Positions 1-12,499 of a stretch of DNA of 64,000 bases are shown here, one piece after another. The DNA is from Thunnus maccoyii (lineage: Eukaryota; Chordata; Actinopteri; Scombriformes; Scombridae), in contig NC_056540.1 in NCBI RefSeq assembly GCF_910596095.1, positions 12,393,001-12,457,000 of the forward strand, written 5' to 3'. Both the position numbers and the translations under genes were made by a program. Each line of letters opens with the position of its first letter. Positions within the stretch are counted from its first letter, which is position 1. The notes under the pieces were generated by a model that was given only the letters and a program-made list of their open reading frames with translations, was not told the DNA's origin and did no database searches.

Positions 1-3000
1 TTATTCTGCCGGGGCTTAGCATGGATCACTGCTGACAGATCCACACCTCAAGTTGTTCACGTCTGAAGACATGTCAATCACGACTGTTCATGGACACTGA
101 AACAAAAATGACCTTTTTTTTCCCTCTCTCTCTCCCCTTTGGTGGAGAGGCAATATCCAGAAAATTTTCTAGCATAAATCTTGTAAGCCATTGATCTGCT
201 GGATGACCCAGCAAAGCCGGCAGGTCAATCAAAGATGTTTGTCAGAGAGAAAAAGGGTAATTTTCTCTGAATGAAAATAATCAAGCCACTCACTGTTTTC
301 GCAGGAGCACATTACACATTACTCCAGCCACCATGGAGACGGATTGCTCATTATTCGACAGACCCGACGAATAGTGAGATGAAGTAGAGGAGAAACTTTT
401 GAAATCATCTGATTAGATTTCTATTCTTTGAAGTGACCAGTTAACACGTTTTCATTTCTATTTGTTGCACCTGTTCTCTGACTTTGAGTAATCATCCCCT
501 CGATCGTTATTCCAAACTTCTCTCAGAAAGGGTGTGATCGCTTCCATTATGCAAAGCAATGTCATACAGCGTTCCCAATGATTAATCTGAACTGGCACAG
601 TGATATAGGATTTCCTCCCCACAGTGGGATCAATAGCTTCTTCCTCAGCTGGGCAAAGTCTGAGATTTCATTAACCCATTTAGAAAGACTTGACCATCTT
701 TTGTGAGTTATTATTAAAGGGTAAGAAGGCCAAACGCATTCTTTAGCCCAGATGTCATCCTCTCAGTTTGGCATTTTTTCCCCCTTATTGGCTGTTAGCC
801 TACAGAATAGAAATGATGATGATGATGATTTATATGCATTTCAGTCAATGGCAGATAAATCCCTGTGTTTAACCAATCAATAAAGCTGCAATCCATCAAT
901 TGTATTTCACTATTCCTGTCAGAGCCGCTCTCCTCCTTTAAACAATATTTTGTATTCACTGCACTGGTCATGAATAAATGTTTTGCTTAGATATTCCAAA
1001 CCTCCCATTTGGTTGGCAGCCATGTTACTTCAGACCTCCTCCATGTTTTATTCATATTTCCTCTGTCCAGGCGGCCAAACTTAAAAGCAGCAGACCTGAT
1101 GTATTTGATCCCTCTGATGTTTTGATGAGATCACTCACACTCCGAAGCATGTTTTCCACCTCTCTGTCTACTGTTTCATTCAACCCTGATGACTGAGCTC
1201 CATCTGTTTCCACAACATTAGGCTACAACACATTAGCATCAGAGAAGTCTATCCGTTCGAGCCCAGCAGCCTGGCGTGGTGGTGTAAGAGGCAGGCTGCA
1301 GCCATCATCGTGTGCTTTTGAATGGCCCTGTCTGTGAGTCATTCCGCCATGTGAGCTGCTTCTTACTGCCCGTTCTCAGGGTGAGCAGTTCTCTTCTTCT
1401 CTGTCTGATTGTCGCTCCTGTGGAGCTGAACTGCCTGCTGTTACCAGGTCTGAGGAACAGCCTGCCACGTTCACCAACAAAAAAAAAAGAGGAGGAGTGA
1501 AAATCAATTCCTCATTAAACAAATTTGTAAAGGCTGCATCAAAGGGTGTTCAACATTTGCTTTGGCACAGCTGTCAGTTTGATGTGACCTTGAGAATGCG
1601 ATGTGTCGTCTGACAAATAGCGTGCATGACTGTTGAGGAAAAAGGTGTTGCTTTTGTCTTACTCTTGATTGATAGTTGGCTCATCGCTCTCTTCGCTACC
1701 TAACACGGAGAAACAATGGCTCAGCGGCACACAAATCAGGAGGCAAATCAATAGGAGGATGTGTGTCCACATATGTGTTTGCATCTGTCTGGATGTCTGG
1801 CTTTGAAGTCTGAATATTTGCGAGTGTGAATGAAATCCAAAGAGCAAATAAGAAAAAGGAAGTGAGAGAAAGAAAGAGTCAGAAGAAGACCAGAAGAAAC
1901 TCTGAAGTCCCGTCACAGACCAGAGGAGGGAATGTCATCTTCTCCATGTCCTGTCTTGGCAGACGAGTGGAATTACCCATCCTTATGTGCTCATACATCT
2001 TTTCTTTTACAGATGACCAGCTTTCCCCTTTGGAATTGACACCCACAATTTATACTCATTTCACTTCTCTCCACAGGCCGCACAAGGGCTCCTTGCTGAG
2101 GTGTACCTGCCATGGCTATCAATAGAGTGAGTCGTCATGGGCTAGTTAATGCAGCCCACTCCCACTGAGGTAATCCTTCAGAGGCGTCCCGTGGCCTGAG
2201 AGAAATGTCAGAGCGCTGCTGCGAGGATCAGTCTATCCTCGCATACAGAGATGGAGATATATCTTATTTAAGCCTGATTTAATTTGGGCTGCTTGGCACT
2301 GGTGAGAGGAAGTGTTGTGTGTAGAACAGAGGGTGGGAGCAGGGGATGCAAAAAGTCTGTCTTTATTTAGAGAAACTGGCTTCGGTACAACACAGGCCAG
2401 ATGCACCGCAAACTGAACTGACAGATGTATTGGTCACAGATATTTCTCAGCTCAGATTACCACCTGTACAGCCATATGAATATTTACTGAATGCTGAGGC
2501 GCCGGCTGTAATGGAGCTTCAACAATCGACTATATTCTGACATACTGTATATAGGGAATGCTGGCAATGTTTGAAAGTATAACATCGATAATTCATTCCA
2601 CTCAGTGGGGGGTTGGCTCAAAACTTATGAATAAAACTTTGTGAAACATCTAGTTTTACCAGGTTTTCACCTTGTGTTTTTGGAGCCCTACAGTGAAGAG
2701 GTTCCACTGGGATCTAAAGTTGGTTCACCTTAGAAGTTTTTCTTGGTTGCACAGGGTAAGAAACTCCTGGGGAGAAAGAAAAAAAAAACATAGTTTTAAA
2801 TGACTACACCATGGTGTTTCACGTTATAACTTATTAACTACAAATTGGAAGATACTTTGCATCATTACTACCCATAATTCAAGTCATGAATAAAATATTT
2901 GTTAAGTTTTAGGCTACCCATTTGGTTTCCATTTATTTTCCTCCAAAAACTGACCCACAGATACATGAAACTGGCTCACAGTAAGCCATCAGGTATATTT

Positions 3001-6000
3001 TTGTACATTCTTCTCAGCCATCTTCATGTGGTGCCATAGTTTTTGTAGTTGGGAGCTGGCACCATTTTTGACACCTCTCTTTGGTGAAGCATTCAAGGAA
3101 GAATAAGAATCAATGATCGGCTTCCAAGCTGACAAGCTACTACAGCAAAGCAAACACTGTGAATAGGATCATGTAAATTTGTTGCTTCACTTGAAGAGGT
3201 TGCTGCTCAGCAGCTGGCTCACTAATCTTACTAATTGTAGTACCCTTACTGTAAATGCACCAACAAGAGATCAGTAATTGAGTCTCTGCTCACAGTTGCA
3301 CTACACAAAAATAAAGATTATGTCAACTTTGAGCTTGAGAAAAAAACTAAGGAAATTGCTCTAGTAGATGTATGTAAATTGGGAAAATCGGAGTTTTTCA
3401 TTCCATTTTTCCATTTTTCACGTATTTTTGATACATTTTAAGTATTTTTATAGCACACTAAAGGGATTGAAAACAGTGACTCTATTGAAGGCGATCAATC
3501 TAAAAACTCACTGTATGCTTTGTAACATGTGGCAATGTGAAATATATGATTTTGAAGTAAAATGGTTGAAAAAAAAGGCAAAATCACAAAAAGTGTGTTT
3601 TTAACTAAACTCGGTTGGACAGAACAATACTAATATTTGCATCATTTGTGTAAAATTCTGTTACATTCAAAAAGATTTTGCACTGTATTAATTTTCACCA
3701 TTTGGCAGACTGAAAAATATTATGTTCCATTATATTTACTGCATGTGATGTTTGCAAAGTTTGACAGCTTTTCAAGCTTATAAAATGTTTGCTATAGTTT
3801 TAATTACCCAACAGAACACCTATTGCCATCTGGACTAGATAAAATTAAAATACCACTTAACACATCAGTAACACATCAGCAGCTTAACACTCTGAAATGA
3901 AACTTCCTTTACATGAATACTTCTGCTTTTGATACATAATTAGACTTTACTACTTGCACTTTTGTACTTCTAGTTGAATTGTGCATTCAGTATTTTAACT
4001 TGTATTATTACATTCTTGTATAGCTACTTATACCTTTGAGTACTTCCTTACCCTATATGTGCAAACCTACCATGAAGGCTGATAAATTGGGTCAAAATAT
4101 TTGTCTTGCACCAACTCTTCAAATTGACTTCAACAGAGACCCTGAGACACAAAGTGCCTCTGAATTCACATATCAATGCTCACCTTGGTTGTCATTAAAT
4201 ATGTATAACTAATATCGAAAATAACCTCCTATCTGTTGTATGCATGGCTGCAGATATTTTATGAGTTTGGAGCAGCGTTGGGGGGTGTTGTTCTGTTTCT
4301 GAAGTTTTCCAGCTCACTACTCTCTAATCCATACTGACAGAGGAAGCTCTACAGGAAGGCAGTACAACAGAGGCTAAGCTTCCACTAGTCTGTACTCTGC
4401 TGGGAGAGCAAGGTTCTTTCCTCATATGTGGGTTGTATTTATTATGCCTCAATAAAGAATATGATTATTTCATGCTGAATGAATAAATCAATAAAATGAA
4501 TTTTGTTGACAAAGGAAACGCTTTCCTCAATGATGAGTAGGTCCTTGTGCCCGATTTGATTATCTCCATCCAGTTCTTGGGTTATTTCTCTATGCTCGAG
4601 GAAATGTAGTGTTAATGCTCGGAGGCCACTAGGAGCTCGATCTGTTTCTGTCTGCTGTCCTCTTAATGAAAGTGCCAAGGCATTCACCCTCTATATTGAC
4701 CTCTATGTCTGGCAGATGGCTCCAATAGCCTCACACACGAGTCTGCATAGAGGAGAGATGATGCCTCAATGCAAACAACGCTCACAATCAGCCCATTGAT
4801 AGCTTTTTTTTTTTTTTTTCTCCACTGAGCCAGCCATAGTAACAATCCTTTGTAATAACTACTGATACAGCGAGTGAGCAAGGGGAGATGAAGAAATTTC
4901 CAGCAAAACAAAGAGACCCTGTCGGCTGATGCAGTAATCTACAGGAGTAAGAATGGGTCAATAACAGATGGAGGGATGAATTGTTGGCCCTGTTAGTCAT
5001 GAGTGGATCTGAGATGGGGATGAGCATTCTCAGCAAGGGTAACATATTCTAGTCCATACCTAGCAAAATAGTATTTGGTTCACACAGAGAGTATTGTTTT
5101 GGTGATGAAAAGAATCCAGCTGGCACGTTCCTCCTCCTGGAAAGGATCGCGGTTAACAGTTTAGAGCGAGACGAGCCCTGACTAAACAGATAATCCTATT
5201 ATTCTATTGCATCTCCATCACTGCAGACTGTGAGCATGTGTAATATATGTGCGGTGCAGTAAATAAGTAGATCAATCGACACACGGGGGCTGCGGACATG
5301 AAACAGAAGAAAAATGCCAAACAACAAATCTCTCCCTCTTTTTCTCTCACCTCCTTGCTCACACACACACACTGAGATATTTGCGGTACTTTCAGGCCTG
5401 TTGTCTGGGAGACCATTCCTTGTTTAGATGTGTTGTCAAGGAAACAAAGATGGGGAGAAAAAGCTGTTTGCTGAAATTTTTAGAAAGTCCATCTGCTATG
5501 TTGGAACAAGGAAAAAAGTAACGCCGGAGCCTAGTTGGATGAGTGCTTCCAATAAAATATATCTTCCAAAGGGAAAGGGGCTTTATTGATTTTGCTACTG
5601 TTATTAATATAAAAATGGAGGCTTGGTTGTTGTAAATAAGCCTGGTGAATTCGTTTTATTGCAGTCCAGCTGAAGCTTTTACCTATTGAGCTAAAAATTG
5701 CACGGGACAAAAATCCACCATATATGTCAGGTAACCCTCTGCAGTATAATTACAGCCTAACTGGCCACCCCTCTCTATAATTCTGAATAACAGGATGTCC
5801 AAATGCTTATAATCACCTATGATTACTGGTGAAAGGTTAAGCTGACTCAATCCCTCAGCCCAATTTGCTGCAAAATCCCAGAAAATACTACAAAGACTGG
5901 GGGATTTGTAAGCCTGCTCGTTAGGGATGCTGAATGATCAAATTGTTGCTTTGGGAAAATAATAGCATGTTCTGCATAAGGAGTCACAGCATCATTCTAC

Positions 6001-8987
6001 TGCAGTCGTGTTACCCAGGAGAACAGCAGCAGCTGGACGTCCGAGGTAGCAGACACACTGCATATTGTGCGAGTGATTAAAAAAACCCAGTGTGGCCTAA
6101 ATATCCTCCCACAGCCTGGTTTCCTCCCTTTTCACACATCTCCTGATTCTGTCACATCTTCACTGTTCTACTCTGCTGCTTCACCCCCCCTCGCTCCGTA
6201 TCTCCTTGTTTCACATTGTATGTTCAGAAATGTATGATGCAGTCATTCAATAATCATATCTTCTTGTTACCCACATACTGATAAACCTCGCAAACACAAT
6301 TTCCCATCTTCCTCTGACAATCACAAGTTTTTAAAGAGGTTGAATCATTTATTCAACATGAGAAATGCCTCTGTTGTCCCGGCTACAAGGTTCAGGCAGG
6401 TTGCATGGTTGGGATTTGGACTGCCATGTTCCCTAATGTCACCTAGTGCTGCTATGTGGCAATCAGGGCTGACAGTAGCAATCAGAAGTGGGGCAACCTG
6501 CACCCAGAGGACCTCAGACTTAACCCCAGCACTGTGACACACCTCACAACTCAACACTACAGTAATGATTGTTCAGGAATCTTTGAGGAGCCTCCCTCTT
6601 CAGATTTTTTTAAATTTTATTTTCCTTCCACATCAGGCACTCCCGTGGATTCTGTTAAGAGCAGAGGCTGAGGTGCCATCACATGCCGTGATGCTCCTGC
6701 ACGGCCCGGGACACATCAGCTTCCCTCCGGTTACATCCGAGTGAGAAAGCCCTGTCAACACAGGCACAAGGGGCTCGTCTTAAGGAGAAGAGGGAGACAG
6801 AGGAGAGAGGAAGGAGGAGGCAGGAAACAGGAGAAGTCCAGGTCATTGTGGGATCTGACAGCGGAGGGCAATGCCAAGCCTCATTTAGAATTCACTCCCT
6901 GAGAAGCAGCTGTTACATCTTTTATTGGATGAACAAAGGAATGGCGTGCTATTTTCATATGAGAGCAATTTTTTTAAGAGTAGCATCTAAAGAGACAAGA
7001 GGGAAACAGGAGTGTGTGGGAAAAAAAAACAAAATTCTTCTTTCAGGAATACAAAGAAAGCCAGCATGCAGCTCATTACTCGCTACTTGCTGCTCAAGTG
7101 CTTGTTGTCTGTACATGTTCTCACCCTGTCATTGTTTGGGTCAAAAGCCACCTCAGATGGATAGCCAGGAGAGTTGTCTCCACCATTTCCAGACGAATCA
7201 ATACCTAGATCCTATTTTATTTCTGCAGTGGCCCTTTTCCCTTGAAAATATACTTTTGGCACACTTGTTCAGTTGGAGTTTCATTTAATTAAAACACGGA
7301 ATCACTCAAGCATAAAGTCTAATTACTGTAAGACAATATCTTAGATGGACAAAAAAAAAACACACTCACTGCATATTAGCATGGCGGAGAAGGCATTTTT
7401 TTCTAAGTGTCTGGAAAATGAAAATGAAATTTGTAGTTGCAGCCTCCCACTTTTGGTCAGCAACCATGATTCAAAAACTCATTATGATTCCCTTGCTTGG
7501 CATTTTAATACACTGTGGGGGTAAATAACAGGATGGTCCTGGCTAGTGGGCAAATTCATGTTGTTAAAAGTTGGACAAACGCACAGAGGATGTTTTTCGT
7601 TTTCAGACGACAAGTGAGCATAAGAAAGCAAATGAAAGGGCTGCTCGCTTCAAATAACTATGTGGACATCAGTAATAATGCTGCAGTTAGCAATTTTAAA
7701 ACATTGCTACATTAACGCTGAAAGCTGAATTAACTAGACACTGGCCAGTCTTGTGCCCTAGTTCTTTGGCTGGATGAAGGCCAACAGGCTGCAACATGTT
7801 ATTCTGATGTTATGTTCTTCTGTGAATGAGCCATTTAATAGAAGCTTTTTAATCTTGTTGCTTTGTCTTGGCAAGACACTTTCCTTGGCTCGTGTTCGCT
7901 GGTTAACTGTGAATGTTTCATCCCCTCACCAAACAGCACTTGTGTAATTACCCACTGCAGTGCCTGCCACGTATGTTTTTATTATTCGAAAAACTGTATT
8001 TCACACCTGTCTCTATAATTTTACATGCATGAAGAAAGTTGAAAAGAAAAGACTTGGTGGAAGTATTATCAGTATGAGAAGAATCTCAAGGCTACCTGAA
8101 TTTTTTACCCATTCATAGATGGTGGAATTTAAAAAGGGGTGTTTCATTGATTTTACATGTCAAAATACATTTTTGGCCATGAAGTGCCATAAATGATCAT
8201 GTCCAGCCAACACTAACCTCTGCCACAAATACATTGCCTTTCCAGTGATTGCTTTACATTAAAAGCAACCCCGTGTTTCATCAGTTGAGCAACAGTAGGA
8301 ATTATTTGGTTAGCACTAGCCATAACTGAATATAGTTCTGATTTAGCTGTGGGAGAGAGAACAGTAAGCAATATCAATAGGCAAATACAATTAGACAATA
8401 TTACAGATTACATGCTTGCATTGTTTCCTGTGAATCCCACATGCATTGGTAGGTAATTTAAATCCCATGCAGGAATGGTGGACCTCGCCACTAACGATGA
8501 AAAGTACCATATAGAGAGGTAATCACAGAATGCAAATACATTGAAGGGATAATGCAGAAAAATAAAAGTGTTTGTAAAACCTAAGGATTATAACTTTAAA
8601 CTTTGATTTTCCTTTAAAACTGTCTTTTGTACTTTCCCCAATTTAATGGAAGTGCAACACTAAATTGCTGGAGTACCTCTTCAATGCCATTTTTACAAGG
8701 GTAACAGAAGAGCAATTAATGCCCTCAGGCAGCAATACATTAAATCAAAAATAAGCAGGAAGTGTTAAAACTTTTTTATTCAAACTTACAATAACAAGCC
8801 TAACAGTACCTATGTCTGACACACTATGTAGCAAACACACACATTTAATGAGATGTTTTCTTGTCGGCTTGGTCAGTACTGAGTGGCAAAGCCTGTGGGT
8901 GTCCACAGGTTCAAAGACAAAGCTAGTTAGCCTTTTGGGGGTGGTTAGAATGTCGATGGGTCTTTCCCCGGCTCCTCCAGTCCGCAT
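1..8987. other. Gene-free stretch, left part of the atoh1-side desert
   Basis: No exon with plausible coding content was found on either strand; all open frames are short (at most about 150 codons), lack family resemblance and show no splice-site framework. The sequence is AT-rich and mostly looks single-copy. It contains a T run at about 4805-4820 and a decayed repeat piece at 3915-4050, listed separately. Stretches such as 5550-5760 and 6660-7000 look compositionally ordered and could be conserved regulatory DNA, but that cannot be tested from one sequence. Confidence 0.6.
3915..4050 (+). repeat. Decayed piece of the 'tacttaagtac' MITE-like repeat
   Basis: The spaced phrases 'atacttctgc', 'cttttgtacttct', 'gcattcagtattttaact', 'tattacattcttgta' and 'gagtacttcct' follow the order of the right-hand half of the repeat seen whole at 29291-29738. 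The copy is diverged and lacks the left half. It has no coding content. Confidence 0.45.
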
Positions 8988-9290
8988 GTTGAAGTGTCCT
9001 TGGGCAAGACACTGAACCCCAAATTGTTCCCAATAGCTGCGCCATCAGTGTGTGAATGTGTGTGTGAATGGGTGAGCATAGAAACATTGTGGGGAGCTTT
9101 GGATAAGAAGCGCTGTATCGCCCCTGATGAGCAGGTTGGCACCTTACATGGCAGCCTCTACTGTCAGTGTATGAATGTGTGTGTGTGTGTGTGTGAATGA
9201 GTGAATGTTGGGATGTATTGTAAAGAGCTTTGAGTGGTTGATAAGACTAGAAAGGCACTATATAACTGCAGTCCATTTACCATTTAGCAT
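8988..9290 (+). repeat. Dispersed teleost repeat ending in CCATTTACCATTTA
   Basis: The copy starts around 'gtccttgggcaagacactga', runs through two TG-rich blocks of the form 'gtgtgaatgtgtgtgtgaat' (near 9050-9075 and 9170-9205) and ends with 'gactagaaaggcactatata' and 'ccatttaccattta'. I recognise this layout as a very common fish interspersed repeat; the class is uncertain (a retroposon-like 3' end is suggested by the repeated tail). No open frame of note. Confidence 0.7.
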
Positions 9291-10177
9291 TTCTCATCTG
9301 CCGCTCGCAGTAGGATGGGAAAGATCAATCAGAAGTAATCTGAGAAATGTCAACCTTCCATTTTGTTTTGCCCGCACAAAGGCTAAGCAGAGGGGAGAGG
9401 AATCATCACCGTTAATTATAAAGCCCATTAAGTTTTGATCTGTGTGAAAGCCCTGTCAATAGAAAGGTGCAATTATCACCCACCCATAACCTGTTTTCCT
9501 AGAATTAATTTCTTGGAATCTGTTGTCTAATATCATAATTCTGTATAAATAACAACTCAAATGCTTTTTACATTGCAGGGCTGTCATAGCACATATGGAA
9601 GAAAAATAAATATTAAAGGACATTCAGCAGACACTTTGGACTGTTGTCACTGTTTGTGTTATGGCTGATAATAGAATAGAAATAGCAGCTTGACAGGCTG
9701 TGTGATTACAGTGGACTGTTACAAAGAATTTTTCTAGAGGGCATATTTCAGATGTGTTTCATGTTCCATTTCAACAGTAAATCATAATTTAGTGGTAAGC
9801 AGCATCACTGGTATTATATAGTTTTCCTCAGTTGTGCTGAAGGATGAAATATGTACCCGAAAATGGAACAGAAAAGAAATTATTCATGGGAAATGGAAAT
9901 CAAGTGTTAATGTGATAATATTTCTCTGCCTCTCACAACTAAAAGACATAGCGATACATCATCCTCATCCGCACAGCACCTTGAATCTTCTGCTAGGTCA
10001 GAAAAATGGAGAAGAGAGCGATGATTTTCTTTGTTTGTGAGGCCAGTTGGAAGGATTTACATTTGTCACCTAGCAGGATAACAAGATTATGTTTCACGAT
10101 TAGATTTTTCTCAAGTGGTGTCAACTGCTTCCATGATCATGATGAGGAATAAGTGGATTTGTACATTTGGAGAGGTG
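9291..10177. other. Intergenic, no gene seen
   Basis: AT-rich, apparently single-copy sequence. The segment 9390-9470 is free of obvious repeats and shares the 14-mer gaaagccctgtcaa with 6747-6760, which may be chance. Confidence 0.5.
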
Positions 10178-10375
10178 ACATGTTGGCCAAGAGGTAAAGA
10201 GGCCACCTAATTACCAGTGTTGTCCTTTTGATCCCTGCCAGTCAGAGCTGGATGTGCTCCAGCTGCCAGCTAGTTACTGGGGGTTAGCTGGAGTCACATC
10301 TGTGCTTAGACTCAGTGCGTCATCATGGTTAAAAGGTCCTTGAGCAAGGCACCAGACTCCTCGTGCCCTCTGAAG
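10178..10375 (+). repeat. SINE-like element with degenerate tRNA-like head
   Basis: On the plus strand 'tggccaagaggtaaagaggc' resembles a tRNA A box, and about 35 bases later 'tccttttgatccctgcc' resembles a B box (GGTTCGATCCC type). A body follows containing 'ggtccttgagcaaggcacc', a phrase also found in degenerate form in the repeat at 8988. This order (pol III head, then body) is that of a tRNA-derived SINE. The 3' end is not clear. Confidence 0.5.
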
Positions 10376-10740
10376 TAGTTTAATGTTGCTTGGTAACTAT
10401 AAGTGTATCTGAGAGAGATAAACAAGACTGGTAGAAAATATGTAGTAAAGTGGCTAAACTCTTTACCCAAGAAAAACACATAGCCTACCAAGGCCACTGT
10501 CTGTGATGTAACTTAGCAACCAAAATAAAACATTGAATGAGTATACATAATTTTTATCTCTGATATAAAGGGAAATTTTGTGTTTCATCTCACAACAATG
10601 GAAAAAATGCCCGTACCACAGGCCCTTCCAATGCAGATCTTCTGTTGCACCTGAAGTGTTTTTTCAAGCTTTTAGTTATGCTAGCATCATAGCTCAAGGA
10701 AGGCAATGTTGGCTGGTCCATCACTTCAGTCCAGACTGAA

Positions 10741-11240
10741 ATATCACAACAACCACTGGATGCATTGCTACGAAATTCAGTACCCAGAGGATAAATCCTG
10801 ATGACTTTGGTGATTCCCTGACTTTTCCTCTATAAGCACCACCAGCAGGTTGACATTTGTGGTTTGAGTCTCAACAACTATTGAATGGATTGCCATGAAA
10901 TTTAGTCCACACATTCTTATCACGCTTAGAATGAATTGTAATAACATTGGCGTTCCCTTACCTTTCATCCAGCACCATCATCAGGTCAAATTTTAATTCA
11001 TCCAATACTTTGGTTTTTGAGCTAATACCTGCAAGATATTCCCATAAGCCTCAATTGCTTTTTGTGTTTAGTGCTAATTAGCAAATGTAAACATGCTAAG
11101 ATGCACGACTAAAAAGGTGAACATGGCAAACATTCCACCTGCTTTTAACATCATCATTACAGTCATGTTTTCATGCTAACATTAGCATTTAGCTCAAAGT
11201 ATTTAGCCTCACAGATCTGCTAGTGACTGTAGACTCTAGA
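10741..11240 (+). repeat. Old dispersed repeat with internal tandem subunits
   Basis: Two diverged subunits about 126 bp apart read 'aacaaccactggatgcattg' (near 10748) and 'aacaactattgaatggattg' (near 10873), each followed by an 'aaattcagt/aaatttagt' phrase, a 'gatgaattgtaat'-like phrase and a 'cttttcatccagcaccat'-like phrase. Downstream come 'gtgctaattagcaaatgt', 'acatgctaag' and 'tgctaacattagcatttagc'. I know this text as a widespread percomorph repeat, probably a non-autonomous DNA element; the family name is not certain. Confidence 0.7.
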
Positions 11241-12499
11241 CATTTTTTCACATATGTTATAGAACTGTTTACCTTGGCTACACACACCTGATACTACTTC
11301 TTGAGAAGCAGAAAATTCTTCTAAACCATAGATACACAACTGTACATTAATAGGTCATCCTCTTAAGAGATTATCTATTCAGTTTTACTGATTTCTCAAA
11401 ATCATGAACTCAGCCAACAACCCTTTGATGAGGCACAGCAGCAGGCAGTCACAGTATCTGTGAATTTTCCTGATAAGAAATTATCTTAAATCAAAAGAAA
11501 AAAGACACAAAAAATCTAATGTTCAGCTACTAATGGCAACTTTTTCCATTTTTTTTGTGTTTAAATTCAAGTTCAACTTTTCTGTGTCAAATGGTTTTTG
11601 AAACAGAAATATTTTTTTAAAACCATCATTCAAAGCTCTTCTCTCTCTCTTCAAAATATAACCAAAGTCTCACTTGAGCCTCTCCCACCTAGTCATGCAG
11701 TAAAGGAGAAGTGCACTGATTGAACAAAGCCTAGTCACAACTTTACTGATAATTGTTGTTTCTCACTGAAAAGCTGTAAAGTCAAAAGCATGTAACAACA
11801 TATGGCAGAGCTTTATTTTCATTCAAATCCTGTTGTTGAGGGTCTCTCTCACACCTGACTGCTCAGTCTCATCCCAAATGAGCAGATGACAACATCTGGA
11901 GTCTTACTGAAAGGAAAAGCTCTGAGGACAAATAGAAAGGCAGAACAAACCCACATATGCAAACATGCAGTCACATGAGTAAAACATGTTGGAGGTCATT
12001 AAAAGTTAAAGTCTTCTCCTTCTCAAATAATGCACACATCACTGTCTAACACGAACGATTTCTGCTGCTCTCGTATTAAACTAATGATACGTGTTCAGAG
12101 CTAAAGTGAAATCCTTTAAAAAGAATCACCTTCAGACAGACAGTATAATACTGCATGACTACTCAGACATTATTATGCAAAGGCACAGGGTCGGAATGAC
12201 ACTCCATTATATTTTCAGTCTGAGCAAACTGTTGAGAAACACAACTGTTGTTTATGGTTCAAAGCACAGGCAAATAGAAAGGGAGACAGAGCTTTTTGTC
12301 TTTTAAGTGCATTATAACTGGAATCCAAAGCTGTTCAGATGAGAGGGTCTTTAAAAGTATCTGTTCATAGTGCCATATACAAAGAGCCAATGCAGAAAAT
12401 GTTTATCTTATCTGTCTATTTAGGTTGTATAAGTAAAATGTGTGATCATAATCTTGACTTATTATATCAGAGTATATACGTGTAGGAAAGATAGAATAG
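11241..12499. other. Intergenic, no gene seen
   Basis: AT-rich with several short A or T runs and a small TC block near 11640. No exon-like or repeat structure could be supported. Confidence 0.5.

Noticed and set aside
6848-7288. 146-codon plus-strand frame
   Set aside because: Mixed Cys/Ser/Leu composition without domain or splice structure; crosses A and T runs.
9160-9205. CRISPR-like or satellite array
   Set aside because: It is a plain TG-rich block inside a dispersed repeat; no spaced direct repeats anywhere in the window.
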